Shown: in pieces, positions 39,968 through 48,590 of the stretch
Layout: each line of letters begins with the position of its first letter
Numbering within the stretch: position 1 is the stretch's first letter
Assembly (NCBI GenBank): GCA_024695145.1
Contig: JAILIS010000040.1
Coordinates: forward strand, 1 to 48,590
Source: Lachnospiraceae bacterium
GTDB taxonomy: Bacteria > Bacillota > Clostridia > Lachnospirales > Lachnospiraceae
DNA length: 48,590 nucleotides
Direction: 5' to 3'
Made by a program: the position numbers and the translations under genes
Notes under the pieces: model-generated
What the model was told of the DNA's origin: nothing
Database searches by the model: none
The model's input: the letters and a program-made list of their open reading frames with translations, nothing else

Positions 39968-41817
39968 TACTTGATTCGATAAATGCTGCAAACGACATAA
40001 AGAACATTCCGGAAGGTGAGCTTAATGAACTGGCTCAGGAGATCAGAGATTTTCTGATCCAGAAGATAAGTGTCAACGGGGGACATCTGGGTTCCAATCT
40101 CGGTGCGGTTGAGCTTACGATGGCACTGCATCTGGCAGCGGATCTTCCGGAAGATAAGATAGTATGGGACGTGGGACACCAGAGCTATACCCATAAGATA
40201 CTCACGGGGCGAAAAGATGAATTCGACAGGCTCAGGAAGTTCGGCGGGATCAGCGGATTTCCGAAAAGGCGAGAATCGAACTGTGATGCTTTTGATACCG
40301 GGCATTCCTCCACATCGATATCAGCGGGTCTCGGTCTTGCGAAAGCACGGGATCTTGCGGGTGATGATTACGGTATATACGCTGTCATCGGTGACGGAGC
40401 GCTTACCGGAGGAATGGCTTACGAGGCTCTGAACAACGCGGCAGACCTCGAAACGAACTATGTCATAGTACTTAATGACAATAATATGTCGATCGCTGAA
40501 AATGTAGGCGGTGTTTCAAGTTATCTACAGGATATACGTACCGCCGATGCATACAGAAATTTCAAGATGGGGCTCGAGGATGCCCTTAACAGGATCCCCG
40601 GCGGTGTTGCCGTCGTTGACAAACTGAAGAAGTACAAAAGCAGTTTTAAACAGCTCGTGGTACCGGGGATGTTCTTTGAAGACATGGGCATCACATACCT
40701 CGGACCTGTTGACGGACATGATATCAAGGCCATGGTCAAGGTATTTAAGGAAGCAAGGAGATATCCCAAATGTGTCATAGTACACGTCCTTACACATAAG
40801 GGAAAGGGATATCCGCCTGCAGAGAGACATCCCGCCAGATTCCACGGTGCGGAACCGTTTGATGTGGAAACCGGGCTTCCGTCGGTCAACAGAACGAAAG
40901 CAAACTATACCGATGTATTCTCAACGGTTGTGATAAAGCTGGGGGAGAGAAACGAAAAGGTATGTGCAATAACAGCTGCTATGCCTGACGGTACCGGACT
41001 CAAACGATTTTCGAGAAGATTTCCCGAGAGATTTTTTGATGTCGGTATTGCGGAAGAACACGCCGTGACATTTGCGGCAGGCCTGGCTGCGGGCGGATTC
41101 ATCCCGATAGTGGCCATTTACTCATCATTCCTGCAAAGGGCATATGACCAGATCATACATGATGTGTGCATACAGGACCTTCCGGTGATATTTGCGATAG
41201 ACAGGGCAGGTATCGTAGGGTCCGATGGAGAGACTCATCAGGGAATATTCGATCTGTCGTTCCTCTCAAGCATTCCGAACATGACCGTTATGGCACCCAA
41301 GAACAAATGGGAACTGTCGGATATGCTCAAATTTGCCGTGAAGTTCGGATCTCCCGTTGCGGTCAGATATCCGCGTGGGATAGCATATGACGGACTCGAA
41401 GAATACAGAAAACCAGTCATATACGGCCAGAGTGAGCTGATATATGAGGAATCGCAGACTGTTCTTATGGCTGTCGGAAGTATGGTAAAGACCGCGGAAG
41501 AGGTCAGAATGGTGCTAAAGAATGAATACGGTATGCACGTATCTTTAGTGAACGCCCGTTTTGTAAAGCCCATTGACGGCGAAATGATCTCGTATCTGGC
41601 TAAGCAGCACGATCTGATCGTGACTCTTGAGGAGAACGTCGAAAACGGAGGTTTCGGCGAACACGTCAGAGCGTATGCGGATGATAATAAACTGAACGTG
41701 GATGTACTTGTATGTGCCCTTCCGGATGATTACGTGGAGCACGGAAATGTCAGCATCCTTGCTCATGAGGTTGGGATAGACTGCGAGTCCATCGTGAAAA
41801 AGATCGTAGACAGATGA
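39964..41817 (+). CDS. dxs: 1-deoxy-D-xylulose-5-phosphate synthase
   Basis: DXS condenses pyruvate and glyceraldehyde-3-phosphate with thiamine diphosphate, the first step of the MEP isoprenoid pathway. The 617-residue protein has the N-terminal His-rich start (HLGSNLGAVELTMAL), GDGALTGGMAYEALNNA (about 146-162, the ThDP/Mg site), VGIAEEHAVTFAAGLAAGG (about 360) and the transketolase C-terminal domain (VRYPRGIAYDG). It overlaps xseB and tlyA by four bases each. Its link to isoprenoid synthesis would normally be reinforced by ispA just upstream, which is absent here. Confidence 0.96.
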   Translation: MILDSINAANDIKNIPEGELNELAQEIRDFLIQKISVNGGHLGSNLGAVELTMALHLAADLPEDKIVWDVGHQSYTHKILTGRKDEFDRLRKFGGISGFPKRRESNCDAFDTGHSSTSISAGLGLAKARDLAGDDYGIYAVIGDGALTGGMAYEALNNAADLETNYVIVLNDNNMSIAENVGGVSSYLQDIRTADAYRNFKMGLEDALNRIPGGVAVVDKLKKYKSSFKQLVVPGMFFEDMGITYLGPVDGHDIKAMVKVFKEARRYPKCVIVHVLTHKGKGYPPAERHPARFHGAEPFDVETGLPSVNRTKANYTDVFSTVVIKLGERNEKVCAITAAMPDGTGLKRFSRRFPERFFDVGIAEEHAVTFAAGLAAGGFIPIVAIYSSFLQRAYDQIIHDVCIQDLPVIFAIDRAGIVGSDGETHQGIFDLSFLSSIPNMTVMAPKNKWELSDMLKFAVKFGSPVAVRYPRGIAYDGLEEYRKPVIYGQSELIYEESQTVLMAVGSMVKTAEEVRMVLKNEYGMHVSLVNARFVKPIDGEMISYLAKQHDLIVTLEENVENGGFGEHVRAYADDNKLNVDVLVCALPDDYVEHGNVSILAHEVGIDCESIVKKIVDR

Positions 41818-42614
41818 AACAGCGGTTGGATGTTTTACTTGTAAACAGAGGCCTGGCTCCTTCACGTGAGAAAGCAAAGGCCATTATCATGAGCGGGAAC
41901 GTGTTCGTAAAGGGTGAGCGCGAGGACAAGGCCGGAGCCTCATTTGACGAAAATGAGCCCGATATCGTTGTCAGGGAAAATCCGCTCAGGTATGTGAGCC
42001 GCGGCGGTCTCAAGCTTGAGAAGGCCATTGATGTATTCTCGATAGATCTTGAAGACAGAACATGCATGGATATAGGGAGTTCCACCGGCGGATTTACCGA
42101 CTGCATGCTTCAAAGCGGAGCCAAAAAGGTTTATGCCATAGATGTCGGACACGGACAGCTTGCCTGGAAGCTCAGGAATGACGAAAGAGTCGTTTGCATG
42201 GAGAAGACAAACTTCAGGTATGTAACGCCGGATCAGGTGGCCGAACCGATCGATTTTGCGTCTGCTGACGTATCTTTTATCTCCCTTGATAAAATACTTC
42301 CGGCCGCATTTCCTCTGCTTGTGGACAATGCGCGGATGGTCTGTCTTATCAAGCCTCAGTTCGAAGCCGGACGCGCCGAGGTTGGAAAACACGGTGTTGT
42401 CAGGGACAAAAAAGTCCATGAGGATGTTATAGCCAGGATAATGAACGTTGCCGTAAAAGAAGGTTTTGCATTGCGAGGCCTCTCTTATTCACCTGTAAGA
42501 GGCCCCGAAGGGAACATAGAATATCTCCTGCTGCTTGAAAAATGTGATGAAGATACACAGGCAGATACGGATCTTATTAAAATAACAGTTGATACCGCAT
42601 TTGAGAGGCTGTAG
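41814..42614 (+). CDS. tlyA: TlyA-family rRNA methyltransferase
   Basis: TlyA proteins 2'-O-methylate rRNA; the family was first described as hemolysins. The 266 residues comprise an S4 RNA-binding domain (QRLDVLLVNRGLAPSREKAK near 2-21) and an FtsJ-like methyltransferase domain with the SAM-binding DIGSSTGGFTDCML (about 82-95), GHGQLAWKLR and the LIKPQFEAGR motif (about 180-189). It overlaps dxs and directly abuts nadK. Confidence 0.92.
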   Translation: MKQRLDVLLVNRGLAPSREKAKAIIMSGNVFVKGEREDKAGASFDENEPDIVVRENPLRYVSRGGLKLEKAIDVFSIDLEDRTCMDIGSSTGGFTDCMLQSGAKKVYAIDVGHGQLAWKLRNDERVVCMEKTNFRYVTPDQVAEPIDFASADVSFISLDKILPAAFPLLVDNARMVCLIKPQFEAGRAEVGKHGVVRDKKVHEDVIARIMNVAVKEGFALRGLSYSPVRGPEGNIEYLLLLEKCDEDTQADTDLIKITVDTAFERL

Positions 42615-43472
42615 ATGAAGAAATTTTTTGTTATCACCAATGAAACAAGAGATCCGAAAAGTATGAAAGCCGCATCCATCAGTGAGTATATCAGATCACG
42701 CGGAGGCGTATGTGAATACGCTTCGATAGAGCGGGACAGCGGAAAGGATGATGCGGGCATACAAAAGATAATGGAGCTTTCGGAAGATACCGAGGCCGCC
42801 ATCATCCTGGGCGGTGACGGTACTTTTATACAGTGCGCCGGATTGCTTGCAAAGAAGAAGATACCTATGATAGGTGTGAATCTCGGACATCTCGGGTATC
42901 TGGCAGAGGTGGACAAAGAAAAAATAACACCAGCTCTTGAGCGTCTCATGAACGATGATCATGAAATAACAGGCAGAATGATATTATCGGGAACACCAGT
43001 TATTAATGGTGAGAGCCTTGGCGAGTACAACGCTGTGAACGATATTGTGGTCAAGACATCGGGAAGCAGTGTGGGTTCATTCCTGATCGAAGTTAACGAT
43101 ACATATCTGACAACGATATCGGGTGACGGTATAGTCGTTGCAACCCCTACGGGATCCACGGCTTACAACATGTCGGCAGGAGGTCCGATAATAGAACCGG
43201 GTTCTTCAATGATAGTCATCACTCCGATATGCCCGCTTGAAGTTGTCAGCCGTTCGGTTGTGTTATCTGCAAACGATACAGTTGTTATTAAACTGATCAG
43301 GCCTTCCGGAAAAGTTTCAAAGAGTGCTGAGGTGTTCTTTGACGGCAGGGAGACACATACACTTTCCGATAATGACAGTGTCGTGATCAGAAAATCCTCG
43401 GAATCCATAAAACTCATCAAATTGAGCAGGGAAAGCTTTCTTGAAGTCCTGTCAAGAAAGATGAGCGTATAA
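42615..43472 (+). CDS. nadK: NAD kinase
   Basis: NadK phosphorylates NAD to NADP. The 285-residue protein shows ILGGDGT (Gly66-Gly67-Asp68), GVNLGHLGYLAEV (about 92-104), NDIVVKTSGS and the TPTGSTAYNMSAGGPI motif (about 178-193). The ATG begins right after the tlyA stop (TAGATG), so translation is probably coupled. Confidence 0.95.
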   Translation: MKKFFVITNETRDPKSMKAASISEYIRSRGGVCEYASIERDSGKDDAGIQKIMELSEDTEAAIILGGDGTFIQCAGLLAKKKIPMIGVNLGHLGYLAEVDKEKITPALERLMNDDHEITGRMILSGTPVINGESLGEYNAVNDIVVKTSGSSVGSFLIEVNDTYLTTISGDGIVVATPTGSTAYNMSAGGPIIEPGSSMIVITPICPLEVVSRSVVLSANDTVVIKLIRPSGKVSKSAEVFFDGRETHTLSDNDSVVIRKSSESIKLIKLSRESFLEVLSRKMSV

Positions 43473-43485
43473 AGGGGATCTGTGT

Positions 43486-43950
43486 ATGAAAAACTATCGT
43501 CATCAGAAGATAATGGAGATCATACAGCAAAGTCAGGTTGAGACGCAGGAAGAACTTGCACAGCTTTTGCGGATGGCCGGATTTGACGTAACCCAGGCTA
43601 CCGTTTCAAGGGATATCAGACAGCTCAATCTCCGAAAAGTCCCGATGCCGTCGGGCAGACAGTGTTATGCACCTTCATCGGAAAGGGAGTCCTTTGATAA
43701 GGACAGGCTGGTAGGGATACTGCGTGCGGGTTTTGTATCCATGGAGCCGGCGTCGAATATACTTGTGATCAAGACGATATCAGGCATGGCAATGGCTGTG
43801 GCGGCCGCCATAGACGGGCTGTCCATCCCGAAGATGGTAGGATGCATAGCCGGAGACGACACTATCATGTGCGCGATCCGTTCGGTTGATGATATGGACC
43901 GTGTATGTGCCGTTATCGAGGAACTGCTCAGGAGTACGGAGGATCAGTAA
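43486..43950 (+). CDS. argR: arginine repressor ArgR
   Basis: ArgR is a hexameric repressor/activator that uses arginine as co-repressor; it also acts in site-specific recombination in some bacteria. The 154-residue product has an N-terminal winged helix (about 1-70: ELAQLLRMAGFDVTQATVSRD is the recognition helix region) and a C-terminal arginine-binding oligomerisation domain ending GDDTIMCAIRS (about 126-136), which carries the Asp-Asp pair that contacts arginine. AAAGGGG precedes the ATG. Confidence 0.95.
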   Translation: MKNYRHQKIMEIIQQSQVETQEELAQLLRMAGFDVTQATVSRDIRQLNLRKVPMPSGRQCYAPSSERESFDKDRLVGILRAGFVSMEPASNILVIKTISGMAMAVAAAIDGLSIPKMVGCIAGDDTIMCAIRSVDDMDRVCAVIEELLRSTEDQ

Positions 43951-43965
43951 ATTAAGGGAGAATAG

Positions 43966-45645
43966 ATGTTACAAAGCATTCATGTCAAAAATATCGCGCT
44001 CATAGATGATGTGGAGATCGATCTTACCGACGGACTCAACATTCTTACCGGTGAAACGGGCGCGGGCAAATCAATAATAATAGATTCGGTAAATTTCGCC
44101 CTCGGTTCGAGGATGCCTCTCGATATAGTCAGAAACGATAATGAATATGCTCTATCTGAGCTTTTGTTTTCGGTTGAGGATGAGAAGACGAGGGAAGAAC
44201 TTGAAGCATTAGATGTTATGTTAACCGACGACCAGGTTATCCTGCAAAGAAGGATCGTCAACGGTAAATCAAACTGCAAAGTAAACGGTGAAACGGTAAC
44301 AGCCTCAGCCATCCGCGCTATAGCAGAGCATCTGATCGATATCCACGGACAGCACGAGCACCAGTCGCTTCTCTACCGTAAAAATCATAAGCGCCTCCTT
44401 GACAGTTTCTGCCGCGACGGATTCGATGATGAGTTATGTAAACTAAACAGCGACTATGATTCATGGAAGAAGGCAGAGGATGAGTATGAAAAGGCGGCGG
44501 CATCAAAAGACACAGCACTTTCCGATCTTGACTATGCAAAGTTTGTTGTGGAAGAGATAGAAAATGCCAGGCTCCTTCCCGGAGAGGATGAAGCTCTCGA
44601 GAGTGATTTTGCGAGAATGAACAATGCGCGCAATATAAGCGAGATGCTCGGGGAGGTTCTCGGCGCACTGTCGTCGGATGAAGAGGGTGCATCAATGATG
44701 GTAAGTCATGCCCTTGGAGTGCTTCGAAAGATCACGACGATCGATGAAAGTGTCAAGGATATATATGATCAGCTTCTCGGAGCCGAGGATATCCTTTCGG
44801 ATACACTGAGGGCTCTTGACGATTATGCGGCAGGTCTTGATTTTTCACCTGAGGATTATGAGCGCGTCAGTACACGCCTTGATACGATCAACAGTCTCAA
44901 GATGAAATACGGACAGACCCTGGAACTTATAGACAAAAGACTCGAAGAGGAATCGGAAAAAATCAGTAAGTTAACCGATTATGAAACATATCTGGATAGT
45001 CTGAGGTTTAAAAAACAGGAGTTATATGATATACTCATCTCTGACTGCGGCCGCGTATCCGCTATGCGCCGCAAAGAGGGAGAGATTCTGAAAAAAGAGA
45101 TCGTTTCGGCTCTCAATAATCTGAACTTTCTCGATGCACGGTTTGATATTTCCATAACATCGGATCCGGACAGGATCACGCGTGATGGGTATGATGATGT
45201 CGAGTTCATGATCTCCACCAATCCGGGGGAGGAACTGAAGCCTCTTACAAATGTTGCTTCGGGCGGTGAACTGTCGAGGATAATGCTGGCGCTTAAATCG
45301 GTCCTTGCGAAAAGGGATGGGATCGGAACTCTGATCTTTGACGAGATAGATTCCGGTATCAGCGGCAGGACTGCCCAGCTCGTCGCGGACCGTATGTCGG
45401 AAATAGCCAGGGACCATCAGGTTATCGCGATCACTCATCTACCGCAGATCGCAAGTCATGCCGGAACGCATTTTCTTATAGAGAAGACTGCAGACGGATC
45501 GCATACGAGTACGAAAGTCAGTGCTCTGTCATACGACGATTCGGTTGAGGAGCTGGCGAGAATGCTCGCCGGATCCGAGATAACGGATGCTGTACGCAGT
45601 AACGCCGCCGAACTGAAAAGATCATACGGCGGAAAGAAAAGATGA
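43966..45645 (+). CDS. recN: DNA repair protein RecN
   Basis: RecN is an SMC-like ATPase acting early in double-strand-break repair. The 559-residue product carries Walker A GETGAGKS (29-36), IHGQHEHQSLL (about 126, RecN-specific), two coiled coils on either side of a hinge, the signature VASGGELSRIMLAL (about 428) and Walker B TLIFDEIDSGISGRTA (about 454). AAGGGAG lies upstream of the ATG, with 15 bases after argR. In many clostridia spoIVB follows, but not here. Confidence 0.96.
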   Translation: MLQSIHVKNIALIDDVEIDLTDGLNILTGETGAGKSIIIDSVNFALGSRMPLDIVRNDNEYALSELLFSVEDEKTREELEALDVMLTDDQVILQRRIVNGKSNCKVNGETVTASAIRAIAEHLIDIHGQHEHQSLLYRKNHKRLLDSFCRDGFDDELCKLNSDYDSWKKAEDEYEKAAASKDTALSDLDYAKFVVEEIENARLLPGEDEALESDFARMNNARNISEMLGEVLGALSSDEEGASMMVSHALGVLRKITTIDESVKDIYDQLLGAEDILSDTLRALDDYAAGLDFSPEDYERVSTRLDTINSLKMKYGQTLELIDKRLEEESEKISKLTDYETYLDSLRFKKQELYDILISDCGRVSAMRRKEGEILKKEIVSALNNLNFLDARFDISITSDPDRITRDGYDDVEFMISTNPGEELKPLTNVASGGELSRIMLALKSVLAKRDGIGTLIFDEIDSGISGRTAQLVADRMSEIARDHQVIAITHLPQIASHAGTHFLIEKTADGSHTSTKVSALSYDDSVEELARMLAGSEITDAVRSNAAELKRSYGGKKR

Positions 45646-45675
45646 CTGTCGGGGGGTCATTTTAGGGGTTGTATA

Positions 45676-46893
45676 TTGATTTCATCTGTTGAAAGAAAAA
45701 GAAGGATCGTTGCGAGAAGGCGGCGCAGGAAGAGAAATGCAGTTCTTATCTTCGCGTTGCTGTTTATTTTGTGCGGTTTTATTGTCTTTTTTATGTTTAT
45801 AAGGACTCCGGACAGGGAAGTTGACGCCTCCCAGTTTGTCAAAGTGGAGTTTTCAGGCTATAACCATGAAGGTGTTGCGTCTTTTTCCATCAATGATGAT
45901 GTCGTAAACGAGCTTCTTGCATCGCTTAAAGAGGATTATGAGAGCGAGCTGTTTCATCCGACACTCATCAATGATGAAGATTATATCATGTTCAGGCAGG
46001 GAATGACTTTTACGTCGCCGAGGACAGAGGGCCTTTCGAACGGTGACGTGGTAAGTGTGGAAGTCGGCTGCGATAAAGACCTGTGTAAAAAGTTCGGGCT
46101 GGATATAACCGACAATACGTGCGAGGCTACCGTGGCAGGTCTTGAAGATGTTGAGAAGCTCAGCCTTGATGATGTTTTTGCCGATCTTGAGGTGTCTTTT
46201 ACCGGATTGTCTCCGGATATTACCGTGGAACTTCGTAATATGAGCATACACCCGTTCATAAAGGACATGGTGTTTGAGGTTGTTGACCCGAAAGATGCGT
46301 ATTCTGACGGAGATATTGTTAAGGTCCGCGGATCATATACGAAGGAGATGTGCGAACAGACCGACTGCGTGGTTGAAAAGCCCTCGGAAGAGTGCATACG
46401 CGAGTATACCGCTTCATCGGACCAGCAGTACGTGATGAGTGCCTCAGTTCTTCCGTCAAGCCTTGTCAATGAAGCCATTGAAGTGGGCAAGATGGCATTT
46501 AAGGATGCGAATGAATATGGCGTCAGGGTTTTCTGCGAAGGCGGCCTGGTTCCGGTATATGTCAATAAAAAGGCCACATTCGTTTACGGTACGCCAAAGT
46601 ATATGAGCGCGTATTTCAAGACGGTATTTCCCGAAAAATCAGGACAGATGGGTCTGTCATTCAATGATCTCGACATATTATACAGTGTTACGTTATCCCA
46701 GGCTGACGGAGTGAGCTGTACAGCCTATGCCGCAGTGCGGTTTTCAGATATCATAATGAACAGTGACGGAACATGTTCGTGTGATTTTTCATATCCTACC
46801 ATACTGTCCGAGTCTTACTATGCAGCACGTGTAAAGAGCAATGTCGTGGACAGTTACCGTACTTCGTATGATATCACAAAGGTCGGTCCTTAA
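45676..46893 (+). CDS. membrane-anchored protein of unknown function
   Basis: The 405-residue product has a strongly basic N-terminus (RKRRIVARRRRRKRNA), one membrane segment (VLIFALLFILCGFIVFFMFI) and a long extracytoplasmic part. This part seems to contain two related beta-rich domains near 45-125 and 135-210 (each with a VKVEFSGYN/LEVSFTGLSP-like opening and an SxGDxVxVxxxY/C-type closing strand), then a C-terminal unit with several cysteines. I recognise no family with confidence. The apparent start is TTG at 45676, with AGGGG seven bases upstream; no better ATG exists nearby. It lies where spoIVB would be expected in spore formers but shows no PDZ or serine-protease motifs. Confidence 0.7.
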   Translation: MISSVERKRRIVARRRRRKRNAVLIFALLFILCGFIVFFMFIRTPDREVDASQFVKVEFSGYNHEGVASFSINDDVVNELLASLKEDYESELFHPTLINDEDYIMFRQGMTFTSPRTEGLSNGDVVSVEVGCDKDLCKKFGLDITDNTCEATVAGLEDVEKLSLDDVFADLEVSFTGLSPDITVELRNMSIHPFIKDMVFEVVDPKDAYSDGDIVKVRGSYTKEMCEQTDCVVEKPSEECIREYTASSDQQYVMSASVLPSSLVNEAIEVGKMAFKDANEYGVRVFCEGGLVPVYVNKKATFVYGTPKYMSAYFKTVFPEKSGQMGLSFNDLDILYSVTLSQADGVSCTAYAAVRFSDIIMNSDGTCSCDFSYPTILSESYYAARVKSNVVDSYRTSYDITKVGP

Positions 46894-46920
46894 CACATTC
46901 TCGTAAGTTTATGGTATAAT
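46890..46920 (+). promoter_or_regulatory. promoter of glgA
   Basis: An extended -10 TGGTATAAT (hexamer 46915-46920) is preceded by TTAACA (46890-46895) at a 19-base spacing. The ATG is 39 bases downstream of the -10. Confidence 0.65.
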
Positions 46921-46959
46921 ACTATAGTTAACGGCGTCTTTATGAAAAGGAGGCAGTTC

Positions 46960-48402
46960 ATGAAAAAGATACTATTTGCCGCATCGGAATGTGTACCTTT
47001 TATCAAAACAGGAGGATTGGCCGATGTCGTCGGATCTCTTCCGAAGTGTTTTGACAAGAGATACTTTGATGTGCGCGTGATAATACCGAAGTATCTGTGT
47101 ATGTCGAAAGAATTCACCGACAGGATGGAATATATCAACTGTTTCTATATGGATATCGGAAACGATAATAAATACGTGGGCGTCTTTAAGATGGAATACG
47201 AAGGCGTTACGGTCTATTTTATTGATAATGAGTTCTATTTTTCCGGGGCGAAGCCCTACGGAGATCTTCTGTGGGATCTTGAGAAGTTCATCTTCTTTTC
47301 CAAAGCCGTTTTGTCGGTTCTTCCCGTTGTTGATTTTCAGCCTGATATAGTACACTGTCATGACTGGCAGACGGGACTCATTCCCGTTTTTCTGAAAGAA
47401 CGTTTTCATGAAGGTGAATTCTTCAGGAATATGAAGTCGGTTATGACGATCCATAATCTCAAGTTCCAGGGCGTATGGGATGTTGAGACGGTAAGAACGC
47501 TGTCAGGACTGCCGGATTATTTCTTCACACCCGATAAGCTCGAAGCGTATAAGGACGGAAATCTTCTGAAAGGCGGACTGGTATTTGCCGATGCGATCAC
47601 AACCGTGTCCAATACATATGCGGAGGAGATCAAGATGCCTTTCTACGGAGAGGGACTGGACGGACTGCTGCGTGCACGTGCAAATGATCTCCGCGGTATC
47701 GTCAACGGTATCGATTATGATGAGTACAACCCGACAACGGATAAGTTTATTGTCAATCCTTATAACGCAAAGGATTTCCGTAAGGAAAAGGCCAAGAACA
47801 AGACTGCGCTTCAGGAGGAACTCGGACTCGAGAAGGACGAGAAGAAGATGATGATAGGTATCGTCAGCCGTCTGACAGATCAGAAGGGCTTCGATCTTAT
47901 CGCATATGTAATGGATGAACTGTGCCATGACAATGTTCAGATAGTCATTCTCGGAACCGGAGAGGAACGCTATGAGAATATGTTCAGGCACTTTGACTGG
48001 AAATATGCCAACAAGGTATCCGCGAACATTTATTATTCCGAAGCCCTGTCACATAAGATCTATGCGGCGGCCGATGCTTTTCTGATGCCTTCGCTGTTTG
48101 AACCCTGCGGTCTGTCACAGCTTATGGCACTCCACTACGGCACACTTCCGATAGTCCGCGAGACCGGAGGACTCAAGGATACTGTTGAACCATACAACGA
48201 ATACGAGAGCACCGGTACGGGATTTTCATTCATGAACTATAATGCACATGAGATGCTCGGATGTATCAGAAACGCCGAACGTATATACTATGACAGAAAG
48301 CGCGAGTGGAACAAAATGGTCGACCGCGCCATGGCGGCTGATTTTTCATGGCAGGTTTCGGCACTTAAATATCAGGAACTTTATGACTGGCTGATCGGTT
48401 GA
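46960..48402 (+). CDS. glgA: glycogen synthase (ADP-glucose type)
   Basis: GlgA adds glucose from ADP-glucose to the non-reducing end of alpha-1,4-glucan. The 480-residue protein is a GT5-family enzyme: KTGGLADV at 16-23 (ADP-glucose-binding loop), HCHDWQTGLIP (about 133), VSRLTDQKGFDL (about 305) and the C-terminal MPSLFEPCGLSQLMALHYGT (about 379), which holds the catalytic E-x7-E type motif. ATG 46960 follows AAAAGGAGG; the in-frame ATG at 46942 is too close to that site. No other glg gene is in the window. Confidence 0.95.
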   Translation: MKKILFAASECVPFIKTGGLADVVGSLPKCFDKRYFDVRVIIPKYLCMSKEFTDRMEYINCFYMDIGNDNKYVGVFKMEYEGVTVYFIDNEFYFSGAKPYGDLLWDLEKFIFFSKAVLSVLPVVDFQPDIVHCHDWQTGLIPVFLKERFHEGEFFRNMKSVMTIHNLKFQGVWDVETVRTLSGLPDYFFTPDKLEAYKDGNLLKGGLVFADAITTVSNTYAEEIKMPFYGEGLDGLLRARANDLRGIVNGIDYDEYNPTTDKFIVNPYNAKDFRKEKAKNKTALQEELGLEKDEKKMMIGIVSRLTDQKGFDLIAYVMDELCHDNVQIVILGTGEERYENMFRHFDWKYANKVSANIYYSEALSHKIYAAADAFLMPSLFEPCGLSQLMALHYGTLPIVRETGGLKDTVEPYNEYESTGTGFSFMNYNAHEMLGCIRNAERIYYDRKREWNKMVDRAMAADFSWQVSALKYQELYDWLIG

Positions 48403-48536
48403 TGAAAGGGCCGCATAAACACTGGGTTTATCGGACCACAGATGATGCAATTGGTGCCGGATTCACACCATTCTGACACCAGTCAGCATAAGAATACGGT
48501 GTTAAGATCACTATAAACTGAATAAAACGAGTGTAC

Positions 48537-48585
48537 AAAGACGCTATTTTCGGGAAACAAAATTCCGGAGAGAGCGTCTTTTTTC
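48537..48585 (+). terminator. terminator downstream of glgA
   Basis: AAAGACGCT (48537-48545) pairs with AGCGTCTTT (48573-48581), with a possible inner GGAA/TTCC stem, followed by a T run (48579-48584). It is the end of the glgA transcript. Confidence 0.75.
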
Positions 48586-48590
48586 GTCTG

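Noticed and set aside
48402..48476. 24-codon frame starting on the glgA stop codon
   Set aside because: The coupled ATG is tempting, but no ribosome site or similarity is visible and the frame is very short.

Overview
The window looks like a chromosomal stretch of a low- to mid-GC Firmicute, most probably a Lachnospiraceae-type clostridium. The evidence is the gene order of two classic Firmicute operons (rimP-nusA-ylxQ-infB-rbfA-nrnA-truB-ribF-rpsO-pnp and asp23-nusB-xseA-xseB-dxs-tlyA-nadK-argR-recN), strong AGGAGG-type ribosome binding sites, TTG/GTG starts, a tryptophan T-box riboswitch, and genes typical of that family (AmmeMemoRadiSam pair, ABC-F, DUF815 ATPase, ppx-ppk1). Almost everything is housekeeping. 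I see no CRISPR array, rRNA or tRNA and no complete mobile element. The lineage is inferred from synteny; no search was run.

Layout. 1-2000 (minus): comEC cut short inside its metallo-beta-lactamase domain, followed by what may be the first codons of another minus-strand gene at the window edge. 2139-3668 (plus): a GNAT acetyltransferase and a coiled-coil/J-domain protein ending in a terminator. 3727-6844 (plus): MEMO-AMMECR1 fusion, its radical SAM partner and an SGNH hydrolase, overlapping one another and converging on 6744-9134 (minus), murD-capA. 9238-11143 (minus): a zinc-ribbon membrane protein and a TrpB2-type tryptophan synthase beta chain. trpB is preceded by a tRNA-Trp T-box (specifier UGG) and a puzzling 300-base structured segment. 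11829-17148 (plus): chorismate mutase, DUF815 AAA+ ATPase, ppx and ppk1 in a tightly overlapping chain. 17179-21961: a small acidic protein, an ABC-F ATPase, a HAD phosphatase, an SH3b surface protein and an inositol-phosphatase-family enzyme.

22167-32893 is the transcription/translation superoperon: ribosome maturation (rimP, rbfA), transcription elongation (nusA), initiation (infB), pseudouridylation (truB), RNA turnover (nrnA, pnp) and rpsO with its own promoter and leader. It lacks ylxR between nusA and ylxQ, its NusA has an eight-unit EGEY-type repeat tail, and its RibF has a degenerate kinase half. 32955-33366 is an AT-rich gap with two DnaA-box-like sites. 33367-37687 carries deoB, prfC and a transglutaminase-like lipoprotein. 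37751-45645 is the nusB-recN cluster, missing ispA between xseB and dxs. After recN, where sporulating clostridia usually have spoIVB and spo0A, there is instead an unrecognised membrane-anchored protein and then glgA, ending in a terminator at the right edge.

Points most worth checking: the interrupted comEC, the structured segment between the Trp T-box and trpB, the nearly leaderless murD promoter, the gene losses in two conserved operons, the DnaA-box gap, and the ppx-ppk1-DUF815 chain.
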